64,000 nt of DNA from Pandoraea bronchicola (GTDB taxonomy: Bacteria; Pseudomonadota; Gammaproteobacteria; Burkholderiales; Burkholderiaceae), in contig NZ_CABPST010000005.1 of assembly GCF_902459805.1 (NCBI RefSeq), positions 186,001 through 250,000 of the forward strand, written 5' to 3'. This document shows, piece by piece, positions 27,350 to 36,347 of the stretch (position 1 is its first letter; the number at the start of each line of letters is the position of its first letter). The translations under genes and the position numbers were made by a program. The notes under the pieces were generated by a model. That model did not search any database. It worked only from the letters and a program-made list of their open reading frames with translations, and was not told the origin of the DNA.

Positions 27350-28237
27350 CTACTCAGACAGCATTCTGTCGCACATGGCGTCGACAAACACGCGCAGCTT
27401 CGGCGAGAGGTGACGGCTCGACGGCCAGAGCATCCAGAACTGGCCGGGATTTTCCAGATAGTCGCCGAGGAAGACCTGAAGCTCGCCTGCGGCCAGCGCG
27501 TCGCGAGCGAGAAAATCGGGCATGTACGCCACGCCGAGCCCGTGGATGGTCGCGCTCAACAACGCCTCCATGTTGTTGCACGTAAGGCTCGTATGCAGCT
27601 TCGGCGCGTGCGTCACCTCTGACACGAACGCCCACGGCTGCAATTTTCCGGACGTCGGAAAGCGAAAGCGGATACACGCGTGCGTCTCGAGATCGTTCGG
27701 GGTTTGCGGTGTGCCGCGCCTCGCGAGATAAGCCGCAGACGCGCACAGCACGAATCGAAACGGCCCCGCGCGTCGCGACATCAGCGTGGAGTCCGGTAAG
27801 TCGCCGCTGCGGATCACCACGTCCAACCCGCCTTTGATCAGATCCACGATGCGGTCGTCGAAATCCAGATCGAGTTCGATGTCCGGATACTTTTCGGTGA
27901 ATGCGGGAAGCAACGGCATCACAAACCGGTAGGCCGTGACCGGCAGCCCGACGCGCAATTTGCCGCGCGGTGTCTGCGAGACCTGCGAGAGCATGGCGCG
28001 GGCGTCGGCCAGTTCGTCGAGCACGCGCCGGCAGCGCTCGTAATACATCTGCCCCGCCTCCGTCAGATTCACGCGCCGAGTGCTGCGCTGGAAAAGCCGC
28101 ACGCCGAGCGTCGCTTCGAGCCGCGCAATCTGCTTGCCGATCGCCGACGCCGACACGCCCGTCGCCCGCCCCGCCGCCACGAAACTCAAGGTCTCTGCCG
28201 CGCTCACGAACGCGGTGATTTCCGCCAGATTGTCCAT
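27350..28237 (-). CDS. LysR family transcriptional regulator divergent from an MFS exporter
   Basis: A 295-residue LysR-type regulator. The HTH lies at about residues 18-37 (SFVAAGRATGVSASAIGKQI) and the effector domain starts at about 90 (GKLRVGLPVTAYR). It resembles the CrgA/AaeR-like subgroup that usually controls neighbouring efflux or oxidoreductase genes. The gene converges with the previous LysR gene (22-nt gap) and diverges from the MFS gene, the normal layout for a LysR regulator and its target. Confidence 0.9.
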   Translation of the reverse strand: MDNLAEITAFVSAAETLSFVAAGRATGVSASAIGKQIARLEATLGVRLFQRSTRRVNLTEAGQMYYERCRRVLDELADARAMLSQVSQTPRGKLRVGLPVTAYRFVMPLLPAFTEKYPDIELDLDFDDRIVDLIKGGLDVVIRSGDLPDSTLMSRRAGPFRFVLCASAAYLARRGTPQTPNDLETHACIRFRFPTSGKLQPWAFVSEVTHAPKLHTSLTCNNMEALLSATIHGLGVAYMPDFLARDALAAGELQVFLGDYLENPGQFWMLWPSSRHLSPKLRVFVDAMCDRMLSE

Positions 28238-28279
28238 CGTCTCATGCTCCAGTGCGGTTGAACGCCCTCCGTCGATTAC

Positions 28280-28292
28280 GGAATTTTATTCC
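28280..28292. promoter_or_regulatory. Palindrome between LysR gene and MFS gene
   Basis: GGAAT-TTT-ATTCC is a perfect interrupted palindrome in an AT-rich island of the 181-nt divergent gap, 43 nt from the LysR start. It is a candidate LysR site. A TTGACG -35-like hexamer follows near 28327 toward the MFS gene. Confidence 0.45.
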
Positions 28293-28418
28293 CTAATTTA
28301 CGAACCTCCCGCCCGTTTATCTGGCATTGACGAATATTTAGCATGTATCGCATGACGTCGGCCAACGTTCCCTTCGGCTTCAGATGCGCGTGAGCGCGTC
28401 TTCATCAGGATTCTCTTC

Positions 28419-29999
28419 ATGTCGATCATGGCTTCCCGGCCCTCACCGCGCGCCGACGCCTCATTGCGCCGCCGGCTGCTGGGCCTTTTCTCCGTTTGTC
28501 TCGCGGCGTTGTTACTTCCGATGAGCTTCTCGGGCGGGGCAGTCGCCACGCCCGCCATAGGGGCCGCGCTGCACGGCAGCGCGCTCGAGATGCGCTGGAT
28601 CACCAGCGCGTTCATGCTCGCGTTCGGTGGCTGTCTGATGGCCGCCGGTGCGTGCGCCGACGCGTTTGGGCGCAAACGCCTGTTCCTGCTGGGTGTGGGG
28701 GCCCTGCTGTTGACGTCGCTCGCGCTCGCCCTGTCTCGCTCCGCGCTCGTTGTCGACTGGCTTCGTGCGTTGCAGGGCGTGGCGGCGGCGGCAACGCTCG
28801 CCGGTGGTGGCGCGTCGCTCGCCCAGGACTTTGACGGACACGCCCGTGCACGCGCCTACGGCCTGCTGGGCACGACGTTTGGCGTTGGCTTGGCGTTCGG
28901 GCCGTTGCTCGCGGGGGGGCTTATCGCGCGCTTCGGCTGGCAAGGCGTGTTCGCGGCCACCGCTGTTATCGCGGCGCTCGCGCTGATCATCGGCGCACGC
29001 GGCATGCGCGAATCGCGCGATCCCTCCGCCACGGGACTCGACTGGCCCGGCACGCTGTCGTTCACCGGTGCCCTCTCGTGCTTCACATACGGCGTGATTC
29101 AGGCCCCTGCGCTGGGGGCGACAGCGCCGCAAGTCGTCGGCACACTCGCGTTCTCGGTGCTGCTGGCCGTCGCGTTCATCGCGATCGAACGGCGTGTGGC
29201 GCACCCCATGCTCGACCTGACGCTCTTTCGCTACGTGCGTTTCATCGGCGTGCAAATGCTGCCCATCGCCACATGCTGTTGCTACATCGTGTTGCTCGTA
29301 TTGCTGCCGTTGCGTTTCATTGGTGTGCATGGCGACAGCGAGGTCGTGGCCGGATTGCGCATGATGGCGTTGTCACTGCCGATGCTCGTGGTGCCCTTCG
29401 TCGCCACGCAACTGGCGCGGCGCATTCCCGCCGGTGTGTTGTGCAGCGCAGGGTTGGGGCTGGCTGCGGCGGGCCTCGTGTGGCTGGCCCGCACGAGCGG
29501 CTCGCCGGACACTGGCGTGCTGAGTCCCGCGCTATGGCCAATGCTTCTGATCGGCACCGGCAGCGCGATGCCTTGGGGCTTGATGGACGGACTGTCGGTG
29601 AGCGTCGTGCCCACGGACCGCGCGGGCATGGCGATGGGCATTTTCAATACGACGCGAGTCGCAAGTGAAGGCGTGGCGCTCGCGATCGTCGGGGCCGTGT
29701 TGGTGGCGTTGATAAGCGCGCAGTTGCCCGGCATGCAGGGGGCCGTGGCGCCCGGCATGGCCCGCGAGGCCGTCAACCGGCTCGTCGCGGGGGATATGCA
29801 CGGTGCGCTCGCCAGCGCCCCGGCATGGGGGGAAGCGGCATTGCGTAGCGCTTACGAGCACGCCTTCGCGACCTTGCTCGACCGGCTCGCGATCGTCACC
29901 CTGCTGTGCGCCATCGTCGTGTTTGCCTGCCTCGGCGGTAGACCGCGAACCGGCCCCGCCGATCTGGGTAAGCCATCGGCCGACATCGCGACGCCCTGA
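28419..29999 (+). CDS. MFS transporter, DHA2 (14-TM) drug-exporter family
   Basis: A 526-residue polytopic protein with about 14 hydrophobic segments. Motif A appears as ACADAFGRKRLFLLG (about 77-91) and motif C as LGTTFGVGLAFGPLLAGGL, both typical of proton-coupled exporters of the QacA/EmrB type. AGGA lies 8 nt before the ATG at 28419; another ATG three codons on is possible. There is no membrane-fusion partner beside it, so it probably works alone in the inner membrane. Regulation by the divergent LysR gene is likely. Confidence 0.88.
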   Translation: MSIMASRPSPRADASLRRRLLGLFSVCLAALLLPMSFSGGAVATPAIGAALHGSALEMRWITSAFMLAFGGCLMAAGACADAFGRKRLFLLGVGALLLTSLALALSRSALVVDWLRALQGVAAAATLAGGGASLAQDFDGHARARAYGLLGTTFGVGLAFGPLLAGGLIARFGWQGVFAATAVIAALALIIGARGMRESRDPSATGLDWPGTLSFTGALSCFTYGVIQAPALGATAPQVVGTLAFSVLLAVAFIAIERRVAHPMLDLTLFRYVRFIGVQMLPIATCCCYIVLLVLLPLRFIGVHGDSEVVAGLRMMALSLPMLVVPFVATQLARRIPAGVLCSAGLGLAAAGLVWLARTSGSPDTGVLSPALWPMLLIGTGSAMPWGLMDGLSVSVVPTDRAGMAMGIFNTTRVASEGVALAIVGAVLVALISAQLPGMQGAVAPGMAREAVNRLVAGDMHGALASAPAWGEAALRSAYEHAFATLLDRLAIVTLLCAIVVFACLGGRPRTGPADLGKPSADIATP

Positions 30000-30023
30000 G
30001 GCACGCGGCCTCTCTCCCAAAAG

Positions 30024-30057
30024 AAAAGCCCGCCGAGGCAATCCCCGGCGGGCTTTC
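30024..30057. terminator. Bidirectional terminator between MFS gene and purM
   Basis: AAAGCCCGCCG and CGGCGGGCTTT form an 11-bp stem around a 10-nt loop, with A and T flanks. It sits between two converging genes. Confidence 0.85.
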
Positions 30058-30109
30058 AGTGCATTCCTCATGCCGGGAGGGCGTTGCCCTCCCCGTGTAT
30101 TCTCGTGCC

Positions 30110-31156
30110 TTACGACACGATCGTTTGCGCCTCGCCTTCCTTGCGCTCGCGGATCGTGCCCAGACGGTAGACCGTCTCGCCCGATGCTTCGAGGTGCTTG
30201 ACGGCCGCATCGGCGTCAGCCGCCGAAACGATGACCGCCATGCCGATACCGCAGTTGAACACGCGGTGCATTTCGGCGTCGGCCACCTTGCCGTGCGCTT
30301 GCAACCACTGGAACAGCGGCGGCAGGGTCCAGGCGTTCTTCGAGATGTTGGCCGTCAGGTTGTCCTGCAGCACGCGCGGAATGTTCTCGACGATACCGCC
30401 GCCCGTGATGTGTGCCATGCCCTTGACCGGCAGCGTCTGCATCAGCGCCAGCAGCGGCTTGACGTAGATGCGCGTCGGCGCCATCAGCACGTCGCGCAGC
30501 GGCTGGCCGTGGAAGTCGGCGTCCAGATCCGGCTTGGCCACTTCGATAATCTTGCGAACGAGCGAATAGCCGTTCGAGTGCGCGCCCGACGACGCCAGGC
30601 CCAGCACCACGTCGCCCGGCACGATGGTCGTGCCGTCGATGATCTTGCTCTTCTCGACCGCGCCGACCGCGAAACCGGCCAGATCGTACTCACCGTCCGG
30701 GTACATGCTCAGCATTTCCGCCGTCTCGCCGCCGATCAGGGCGCAACCGGCCAGCTCGCAGCCCTGGGCAATGCCCTTGACGACCGTCGCGGCCGTGGCC
30801 ACGTCCAGCTTGCCGCAGGCGAAGTAGTCGAGGAAAAACAGCGGCTCGGCGCCCTGCACCAGAATGTCGTTCACGCTCATGGCCACCAGATCCTGGCCAA
30901 CCGTGTCGTGCTTGTTCAGCGTGAAGGCCAGCTTGAGCTTGGTGCCCACGCCGTCGGTCCCCGAAACGAGCACCGGCTCCTTGTAGCGCTTGGGCACTTC
31001 GAACAGTGCGCCAAAGCCGCCGATGCCGCCCAGCACGCCGTCGCGCAGGGTTTTTTTGGCGAACGGCTTGATCGCTTCGACCAATGCGTCGCCCGCTTCG
31101 ATGTCGACGCCAGCGTCGCGATAGGAAAGGCCGGAAGTTTCGTTAGGGTGTGACAT
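30110..31156 (-). CDS. purM: Phosphoribosylformylglycinamidine cyclo-ligase (AIR synthetase)
   Basis: A 348-residue ATP-dependent enzyme that closes the imidazole ring in purine synthesis. Typical segments are [72 protein letters not shown] and [15 protein letters not shown]. Length is typical. It diverges from hda across a 146-nt gap carrying a palindromic -10 region. Confidence 0.97.
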   Translation of the reverse strand: MSHPNETSGLSYRDAGVDIEAGDALVEAIKPFAKKTLRDGVLGGIGGFGALFEVPKRYKEPVLVSGTDGVGTKLKLAFTLNKHDTVGQDLVAMSVNDILVQGAEPLFFLDYFACGKLDVATAATVVKGIAQGCELAGCALIGGETAEMLSMYPDGEYDLAGFAVGAVEKSKIIDGTTIVPGDVVLGLASSGAHSNGYSLVRKIIEVAKPDLDADFHGQPLRDVLMAPTRIYVKPLLALMQTLPVKGMAHITGGGIVENIPRVLQDNLTANISKNAWTLPPLFQWLQAHGKVADAEMHRVFNCGIGMAVIVSAADADAAVKHLEASGETVYRLGTIRERKEGEAQTIVS

Positions 31157-31177
31157 GACGGGAATGCATCAAGGTTC

Positions 31178-31196
31178 GGTAAAATGCGATTTTACC
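31178..31196. promoter_or_regulatory. Palindromic divergent -10 region, purM/hda
   Basis: GGTAAAAT-GCG-ATTTTACC is a 19-bp palindrome that offers a TAAAAT -10 hexamer on each strand. It may be two face-to-face promoters, an operator, or both. The purM start is 22 nt away and the hda start 107 nt away. Confidence 0.45.
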
Positions 31197-31302
31197 CGAT
31201 GCGCGTGTCCTTTCGGCACGCAAACCGGATATCGGACGCCGGCGAAGGCCGTCGTGCCCTGTAAACCGTACTGTGCCGGCCTTCCGCCGGCTTTCTTCGT
31301 TC

Positions 31303-32013
31303 GTGATCCAGCAACTGTATCTCGACCTCGGCACACCGCCGCCCGCCACGTTCGACAATTTTATTGTCGGGCCCAATCGCGAGCCGGCGCAAACGCTCGC
31401 CGGCCTGAATGCCGAACTCTCGGCCGGCACGGCACGCGACCGCGGCATCTACCTCTGGGGGGCCGCCGGGTCCGGCCGCACCCACCTGATGGAGGCGCTG
31501 TGCCATGCCGTCGGCCCGAGCGCACGCTATCTGCGCCCGAACAGCCCACTGGCGGCCTTCACGTTCGACGACGCGAGCACGGTCTATTGCGTCGACGACT
31601 GCGACCACCTCTCTGCCACACAACAGATCGCGGCTTTCAATCTGTTCAACGAGACGCGGGCCAGACCGCATTGCGCCTTCGTGGCGGCGGGTTCCCAGCC
31701 GCCGGTCGACATGCCGCTGCGCGAAGATTTGCGCACGCGCCTCGGCTGGGGCCTCGTTTTTCATATTGTTGGACTTGACGACGATGGCAAGAAACAGGCG
31801 TTGCAGAACGCCGCGCGCGAGCGCGGCTTGCAGTTGGCGGCCGACGTGCCCGCCTACCTGCTCACTCACTTCCAGCGCGATATGTCGAGTCTGATGGCAT
31901 TACTCGACCGCCTGGACCGGTTTTCGATGGAACAAAAGCGCGCGGTGACCTTACCGTTGCTGCGTCAGATGCTCACCCACACCGATCCTGCCACCCCCGA
32001 CGGTAAAAACTAG
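31303..32013 (+). CDS. hda: DnaA regulatory inactivator Hda
   Basis: A 236-residue AAA+ protein that, with the sliding clamp, stimulates ATP hydrolysis by DnaA after initiation. The N-terminal clamp-binding segment reads VIQQLYLDLG. The P-loop is degenerate but clear (GAAGSGRTHLMEAL, about 54-67), followed by a Walker B-like VYCVDDCDHL. I chose the GTG at 31303 because Hda proteins begin right at the IQQL..DLG motif; an in-frame start 10 codons earlier adds non-conserved residues. Confidence 0.92.
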   Translation: MIQQLYLDLGTPPPATFDNFIVGPNREPAQTLAGLNAELSAGTARDRGIYLWGAAGSGRTHLMEALCHAVGPSARYLRPNSPLAAFTFDDASTVYCVDDCDHLSATQQIAAFNLFNETRARPHCAFVAAGSQPPVDMPLREDLRTRLGWGLVFHIVGLDDDGKKQALQNAARERGLQLAADVPAYLLTHFQRDMSSLMALLDRLDRFSMEQKRAVTLPLLRQMLTHTDPATPDGKN

Positions 32014-32031
32014 GCAGACCCTAGCTTCAGG

Positions 32032-32037
32032 TAAAAT
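32032..32037 (+). promoter_or_regulatory. -10 element before the HAD gene
   Basis: TAAAAT ends 7 nt before the ATG at 32045, suggesting a leaderless transcript for the HAD-pcnB-folK-kinase operon. Confidence 0.45.
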
Positions 32038-32044
32038 TCGCGCA

Positions 32045-32725
32045 ATGACCAATTTAGCTCTCTTCGATCTCGACCACACCCTGCTGCCGACCGACAGCGA
32101 CAAAGAGTGGGGCCGTTTCCTCGTGCGCCAGGGCGCGGTCGAGCGTGACTCGTACGCGCAGGCCAACGAGGCCTTCTATCAGGACTACCGTGCAGGCCGG
32201 CTCGATATGCCGGCCTATCTGCGTTTCTGTCTCGCCCCGCTCGCACGCTATCCGCGTGACCAGCTCGACGCATGGCACGCGCAGTACATGGAAGAGTCGA
32301 TCCTGCCGCACATCCGGCCCGAAGCGCTCGAATTGCTCGACGTGCACCGCGAGGCGGGCGACCTGTGCGCCATCGTGACGGCCACCAACACGTTCGTCAC
32401 GCGACCGATCGCCAAGGCATTCGGCATCGATCACCTGATCGGCACCGAGCCGGCCACCGCCGGTGACGGTCCCAATGCGCGTTACACCGGCGAATACGTC
32501 GGTACACCGAGCTTCCGCGAGGGCAAGATCACACGTACCGAAGCCTGGCTTGCAACGCTAGGCAAGACGTGGAGCGATTTCGACCACGCATTTTTCTACA
32601 GCGATTCCGCCAACGACGTCCCCCTGATGGAGAAGGTGAACCATCCGGTGGCAACGAACCCCGATGAGGCGCTGCGCAGCATTGCGCTGGCGCGTCGCTG
32701 GCCCATTCTCGAGTTGTTCCAGTGA
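32045..32725 (+). CDS. HAD-superfamily (subfamily IB) phosphatase
   Basis: A 226-residue SerB-like phosphohydrolase. HAD motif I is FDLDHTLLP (nucleophile and acid Asp at about 8 and 10), motif II is IVTATNTF, the motif III Lys is in FREGKITR, and motif IV is YSDSANDVPLM. The group includes phosphoserine phosphatase and histidinol-phosphate phosphatase-like enzymes, but the substrate is not clear. The stop overlaps the pcnB GTG (GTGA). Confidence 0.9.
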   Translation: MTNLALFDLDHTLLPTDSDKEWGRFLVRQGAVERDSYAQANEAFYQDYRAGRLDMPAYLRFCLAPLARYPRDQLDAWHAQYMEESILPHIRPEALELLDVHREAGDLCAIVTATNTFVTRPIAKAFGIDHLIGTEPATAGDGPNARYTGEYVGTPSFREGKITRTEAWLATLGKTWSDFDHAFFYSDSANDVPLMEKVNHPVATNPDEALRSIALARRWPILELFQ

Positions 32726-34254
32726 TCCGTAAACTCATCAAGAAGCTGCTGGGCAAAGACGGCCGGTCCGAGAGCGCCGCAGGTAATCCGCCCGCCACCG
32801 GCCTGCCGGTCGTCATCCCCGTCTCGGTTCACGGCATAGATCCGAGCCTGCTCTCGAAGAATGCCGTGCGCGTGACCGACACGTTGCAGCAAGCCGGTTT
32901 CAAGGCCTTCATTGTGGGCGGCGCCGTGCGCGATCTGCTGCTGGGCATCGCCCCGAAGGACTTCGACGTCGCCACGAGCGCCACGCCCGAACAGGTCCAA
33001 CGCCTGTTCCGGCGCGCGCGCATCATCGGCCGCCGCTTCCAGATCGTGCACGTTCAATTCGGGCAGGAGATCATCGAGACCTCCACGTTCCGGGCGTTGG
33101 TCGATGCCGTCGACAGCGAGCAGATCGGTGCGCGCCGTCCGAAAAAAGGCGAACTCGACCGCAAGACCCACGTCACCGACGAATCGGGCCGTGTGCTGCG
33201 CGACAACGTCTGGGGCGAGCAGAATGAAGACGCCGCACGCCGCGACTTCACCGTCAACGCCATGTATTACGACCCGGCGGCTCAGACGGTGCATGACTAT
33301 CACCACGGCTGGGAAGACATTCAGAAGCGAGTGCTGCGCATGATCGGCGATCCCGCCACGCGCTACCGCGAAGATCCCGTGCGCATGTTGCGCGTGGTGC
33401 GTTTCGCGGCCAAGCTCGGCTTCAAGATCGATGACGCCACGGCGGCGCCGATCCCGCAGTTGGCCCCGCTCATCGACAACGTGCCTGCAGCGCGTCTGTT
33501 CGACGAGATGCTCAAGCTGCTGCTCTCGGGTCATGCCTGGGCATGTGTGCAGCAACTGCGCACGCAGGGCCTGCATCACGGTCTGCTGCCGTTGCTCGAC
33601 GTGGTGCTGGAGCAGCCGCTGGGCGAGAAGTTCGTCACGCTGGCGCTCGCCAACACCGATGCGCGCATTCGCGCAGGCAAACCGGTCTCGCCGGGCTTCC
33701 TGTTCGCCGCCCTGCTCTGGCATCTCGTGCTGGAAAAGTGGCAGGCCTATCAAAGCGCAGGCGAATATCCGATTCCGGCGTTGCATCTGGCGATGGACGA
33801 CGTGCTCGATGCGCAAACGGGCAAGCTGGCCATCCAGCGCCGCTTCGTCGCCGACATGAAGGAAATCTGGGGCTTGCAGGTGCGTCTCGACAAGCGCGTG
33901 GGTCGCACACCGCTGCGTCTGCTCGAGCATCCGCGTCTGCGCGCCGGTTACGACTTCCTGCTGTTGCGTTGCGAGTCGGGTGAAGTCCCGGCAGAAGCCG
34001 GTCAGTGGTGGACGGACTTCCTCGAAGGCGACGCCGCCACACGCGACGCCCTGCTCGCCCAGGGCAGCGGATCGGGCAGCACCACGCCGGCCGCGAAGCG
34101 TCGCCGCCGGCGTCGCAAACCGTCGGGCGGCGGGGGCGGTGAAGGCTCGGGCGGCGATCGTGGCGATGGGGGAGGGGGTAACGAGAACGCTGCCAGCGCG
34201 AATCATGGCAAGCGGGTATCATCGCCACAGCATGGTTCCGAAGGTGCTTCATGA
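32722..34254 (+). CDS. pcnB: Poly(A) polymerase I
   Basis: A 510-residue nucleotidyltransferase that adds 3' poly(A) tails to RNA and promotes decay. It has FIVGGAVRDLLLG, PKDFDVATSATPEQV with the metal-binding Asp pair, RRDFTVNAMYYD and RYREDPVRMLRVVRFAAKLGF, features of the class II poly(A)/CCA enzymes. The C-terminus ends in a basic KRRRRRRKPSGGGG tail with a low-complexity Gly-rich stretch, common in betaproteobacterial PcnB. GTG start overlaps the HAD stop, and its own stop overlaps folK (ATGA). Confidence 0.95.
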   Translation: MIRKLIKKLLGKDGRSESAAGNPPATGLPVVIPVSVHGIDPSLLSKNAVRVTDTLQQAGFKAFIVGGAVRDLLLGIAPKDFDVATSATPEQVQRLFRRARIIGRRFQIVHVQFGQEIIETSTFRALVDAVDSEQIGARRPKKGELDRKTHVTDESGRVLRDNVWGEQNEDAARRDFTVNAMYYDPAAQTVHDYHHGWEDIQKRVLRMIGDPATRYREDPVRMLRVVRFAAKLGFKIDDATAAPIPQLAPLIDNVPAARLFDEMLKLLLSGHAWACVQQLRTQGLHHGLLPLLDVVLEQPLGEKFVTLALANTDARIRAGKPVSPGFLFAALLWHLVLEKWQAYQSAGEYPIPALHLAMDDVLDAQTGKLAIQRRFVADMKEIWGLQVRLDKRVGRTPLRLLEHPRLRAGYDFLLLRCESGEVPAEAGQWWTDFLEGDAATRDALLAQGSGSGSTTPAAKRRRRRRKPSGGGGGEGSGGDRGDGGGGNENAASANHGKRVSSPQHGSEGAS

Positions 34255-34763
34255 CTGTTGCCTATATCGGGCTCGGCGCGAATCTCGGCGACGCCCGCCA
34301 AGCGATCAAGGACGCCATTGTCTGTCTGGCGCAGCAAATCGGCGTCACCATCACGGCCAAGTCCGACCTGTATCGCACTGCGCCGATCGAGTCGAGCGGT
34401 GACGACTATCTCAATTGTGCCGTCGCCGTCGAGACGACGTTGACGGCGCGCCAGTTGCTGACGCTGTGTCTGAAGATCGAACTCCATTTCGGGCGCGAAC
34501 GGCCGTACAAGAACGCGCCGCGCACGCTCGATCTCGATCTGCTGCTGTATGGCGATGAGCGCATTGCAGAGCCCGATCTGATCGTGCCGCATCCGCGCCT
34601 GGCGTTGCGGGCCTTTGTCCTGCGCCCGCTCGCGGATCTTGCTCCCGAACTCGACATTCCCGGCGTGGGGCGCGTGAGCGCCCTGCTGGCCGATGTGGCG
34701 GACCAGCGCATCGAGCGCGTCGAGCAGTGCTGCTGCCCGACGAAGCGAGCCTACGCATCATGA
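34251..34763 (+). CDS. folK: HPPK, 2-amino-4-hydroxy-6-hydroxymethyldihydropteridine diphosphokinase
   Basis: A 170-residue folate-pathway enzyme that pyrophosphorylates the pterin before condensation with pABA. The family signature is complete: YIGLGANLGDAR, SDLYRTAPIES, YLNCAVAVET, HFGRERPYKNAPRTLDLDLLLYG and VPHPRLALRAFVLRPL. Its start overlaps pcnB and its stop overlaps the kinase gene (ATGA both times), so translation is coupled. Related folate genes in the window include pabBC. Confidence 0.97.
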   Translation: MTVAYIGLGANLGDARQAIKDAIVCLAQQIGVTITAKSDLYRTAPIESSGDDYLNCAVAVETTLTARQLLTLCLKIELHFGRERPYKNAPRTLDLDLLLYGDERIAEPDLIVPHPRLALRAFVLRPLADLAPELDIPGVGRVSALLADVADQRIERVEQCCCPTKRAYAS

Positions 34764-35416
34764 GATCGCCCGTCCTCGGGCGTTTCCGCTATCTGGCCGT
34801 CGAAGGCCCCATCGGTGTTGGCAAGACGTCGCTGGCGCGGCGCCTCGCCGATGCTGCGGGTGCCGATCTAATGCTCGAGCAGCCGGCCCTCAATCCGTTT
34901 CTCGAACGCTTCTACCGCGACAGTGCGCGCTATGCGCTGCCTGCACAGTTGTCCTTCTGCCTGAAACGAGTACACGAAGCGACGGAAATTGCGCGACACG
35001 ATATCGACGGCAAGCCGATCTTCACCGACTTCCTTCCCGAGAAGGACGGCCTGTTTGCACGGCTCACGCTCGCTGCCGACGAACTCGAGCTTTACCGCAA
35101 GCTCGTGGCGCACATCGAGCGGCCGCATCGGGCACCGGATCTCGTGATTCATCTGCAAGCCAGCCCCGAGACGCTGTTCGCGCGCATTCAAAAGCGCGCG
35201 ATTCCGATGGAACAGCAAATTCCGGACACCTATCTTCGCGCGTTGTGCGACATCTACGGCGAATTCTTCTATCATTACGCCGCTGCGCCGGTATTGACTG
35301 TCGACACGGAGCAATTCGACCCGGCACACAACGACAGCGACTTCGCCCTGCTGGTCGAACGCATCGATCAGATGCGCGGGCGCAAGGAAGTCTTCGTCAA
35401 GGGCGCCCGCCCCTGA
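34760..35416 (+). CDS. Deoxynucleoside kinase family protein
   Basis: A 218-residue P-loop kinase of the dNK/dGK family, which phosphorylates deoxynucleosides for salvage. It shows VEGPIGVGKTSLARRL (about 13-28), LEQPALNPFLERFYRD, the ERS-like loop in TDFLPEKD, and an LID-like RIQKRAIPMEQ. The ATG at 34760 overlaps the folK stop; a start 11 codons upstream lies inside folK. This kinase gene commonly lies between folK and panB in Burkholderiales. Confidence 0.88.
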   Translation: MRSPVLGRFRYLAVEGPIGVGKTSLARRLADAAGADLMLEQPALNPFLERFYRDSARYALPAQLSFCLKRVHEATEIARHDIDGKPIFTDFLPEKDGLFARLTLAADELELYRKLVAHIERPHRAPDLVIHLQASPETLFARIQKRAIPMEQQIPDTYLRALCDIYGEFFYHYAAAPVLTVDTEQFDPAHNDSDFALLVERIDQMRGRKEVFVKGARP

Positions 35417-35468
35417 GCGCACTCCGACCGAGCATCGCGCCAGCAACACCTCCTGAACCGAGGCCGAT

Positions 35469-36287
35469 ATGAGTTATCTGCAAGAATCCAACCGCAAGGC
35501 CGTGACCGTTCCCGGACTTGCCCAGATGCGCGAACGTGGCGAGAAGATCGCCATGCTCACGGCTTATGACGCGAGTTTTGCCGCGCTGCTCGACCGCGTG
35601 GGCGTGGATGCCATTCTCATTGGCGACTCGCTCGGCAATGTGATCCAAGGTCAGCGCACGACGCTGCCGGTTACGCTGCGCGATATCTGCTATCACACCG
35701 AGTGCGTGGCGCGCAGCGTCAACAAGGCACTCGTGCTGGCCGATCTGCCGTTCGGCACCTATGGCACGAAGGAACAGGCCTATCAGAGCGCCGTGGCCGT
35801 CATGCAGGCGGGTGCGCAGATGGTGAAGATCGAAGGTGGCGAGTGGCTGGCCGAGACGGTGCGCTTTCTGGTCGAGCGCAGCATTCCGGTCTGCGCACAT
35901 CTGGGCCTGACGCCCCAGTCGGTACACGCATTCGGGGGCTTCAAGGTGCAGGCACGAGAGGATGCCGCACAGGCAAAATTGCTCCACGATGCCCGGGCGT
36001 TGCAGACGGCTGGGGCGCAATTGGTGGTGCTGGAAGCGATTCCGGCCGCCGCGGCGGCGCGCGTGACGCCGGAATTGCCGACGATGCCGACCATCGGCAT
36101 CGGCGCCGGTCCCGACTGCGACGGACAAGTGCTCGTGCTGCAGGACATGCTGGGCGTGTTCCCCGGCAAGTCGCCGAAGTTCTCGATGAACTTCATGGAC
36201 GGACAACCGAGCATCGCTGCGGCCATCGAAGCGTATGTACAAGCCGTAAAGCACGGGACGTTCCCGACGCAAGAACATTCGTTCTGA
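35469..36287 (+). CDS. panB: 3-methyl-2-oxobutanoate hydroxymethyltransferase
   Basis: A 272-residue enzyme that makes ketopantoate, the first committed step to pantothenate and CoA. It has [61 protein letters not shown] and [20 protein letters not shown]. Length fits the (beta/alpha)8 family. It ends with a nearby terminator and probably closes the HAD-pcnB-folK-kinase-panB run. Confidence 0.97.
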   Translation: MSYLQESNRKAVTVPGLAQMRERGEKIAMLTAYDASFAALLDRVGVDAILIGDSLGNVIQGQRTTLPVTLRDICYHTECVARSVNKALVLADLPFGTYGTKEQAYQSAVAVMQAGAQMVKIEGGEWLAETVRFLVERSIPVCAHLGLTPQSVHAFGGFKVQAREDAAQAKLLHDARALQTAGAQLVVLEAIPAAAAARVTPELPTMPTIGIGAGPDCDGQVLVLQDMLGVFPGKSPKFSMNFMDGQPSIAAAIEAYVQAVKHGTFPTQEHSF

Positions 36288-36310
36288 GCGTTCGCGCGAG
36301 CCCTGCGCGG

Positions 36311-36347
36311 TAAAAAGATCGGTTCGGAGACGAGCCGATTTTTTTAT
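36311..36347. terminator. Terminator after panB
   Basis: AAAAAGATCGGTTCG and CGAGCCGATTTTTTT pair with two G:T contacts around a GAGA loop. T and A runs on both sides suit both panB and the converging sensor kinase gene. Confidence 0.85.
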
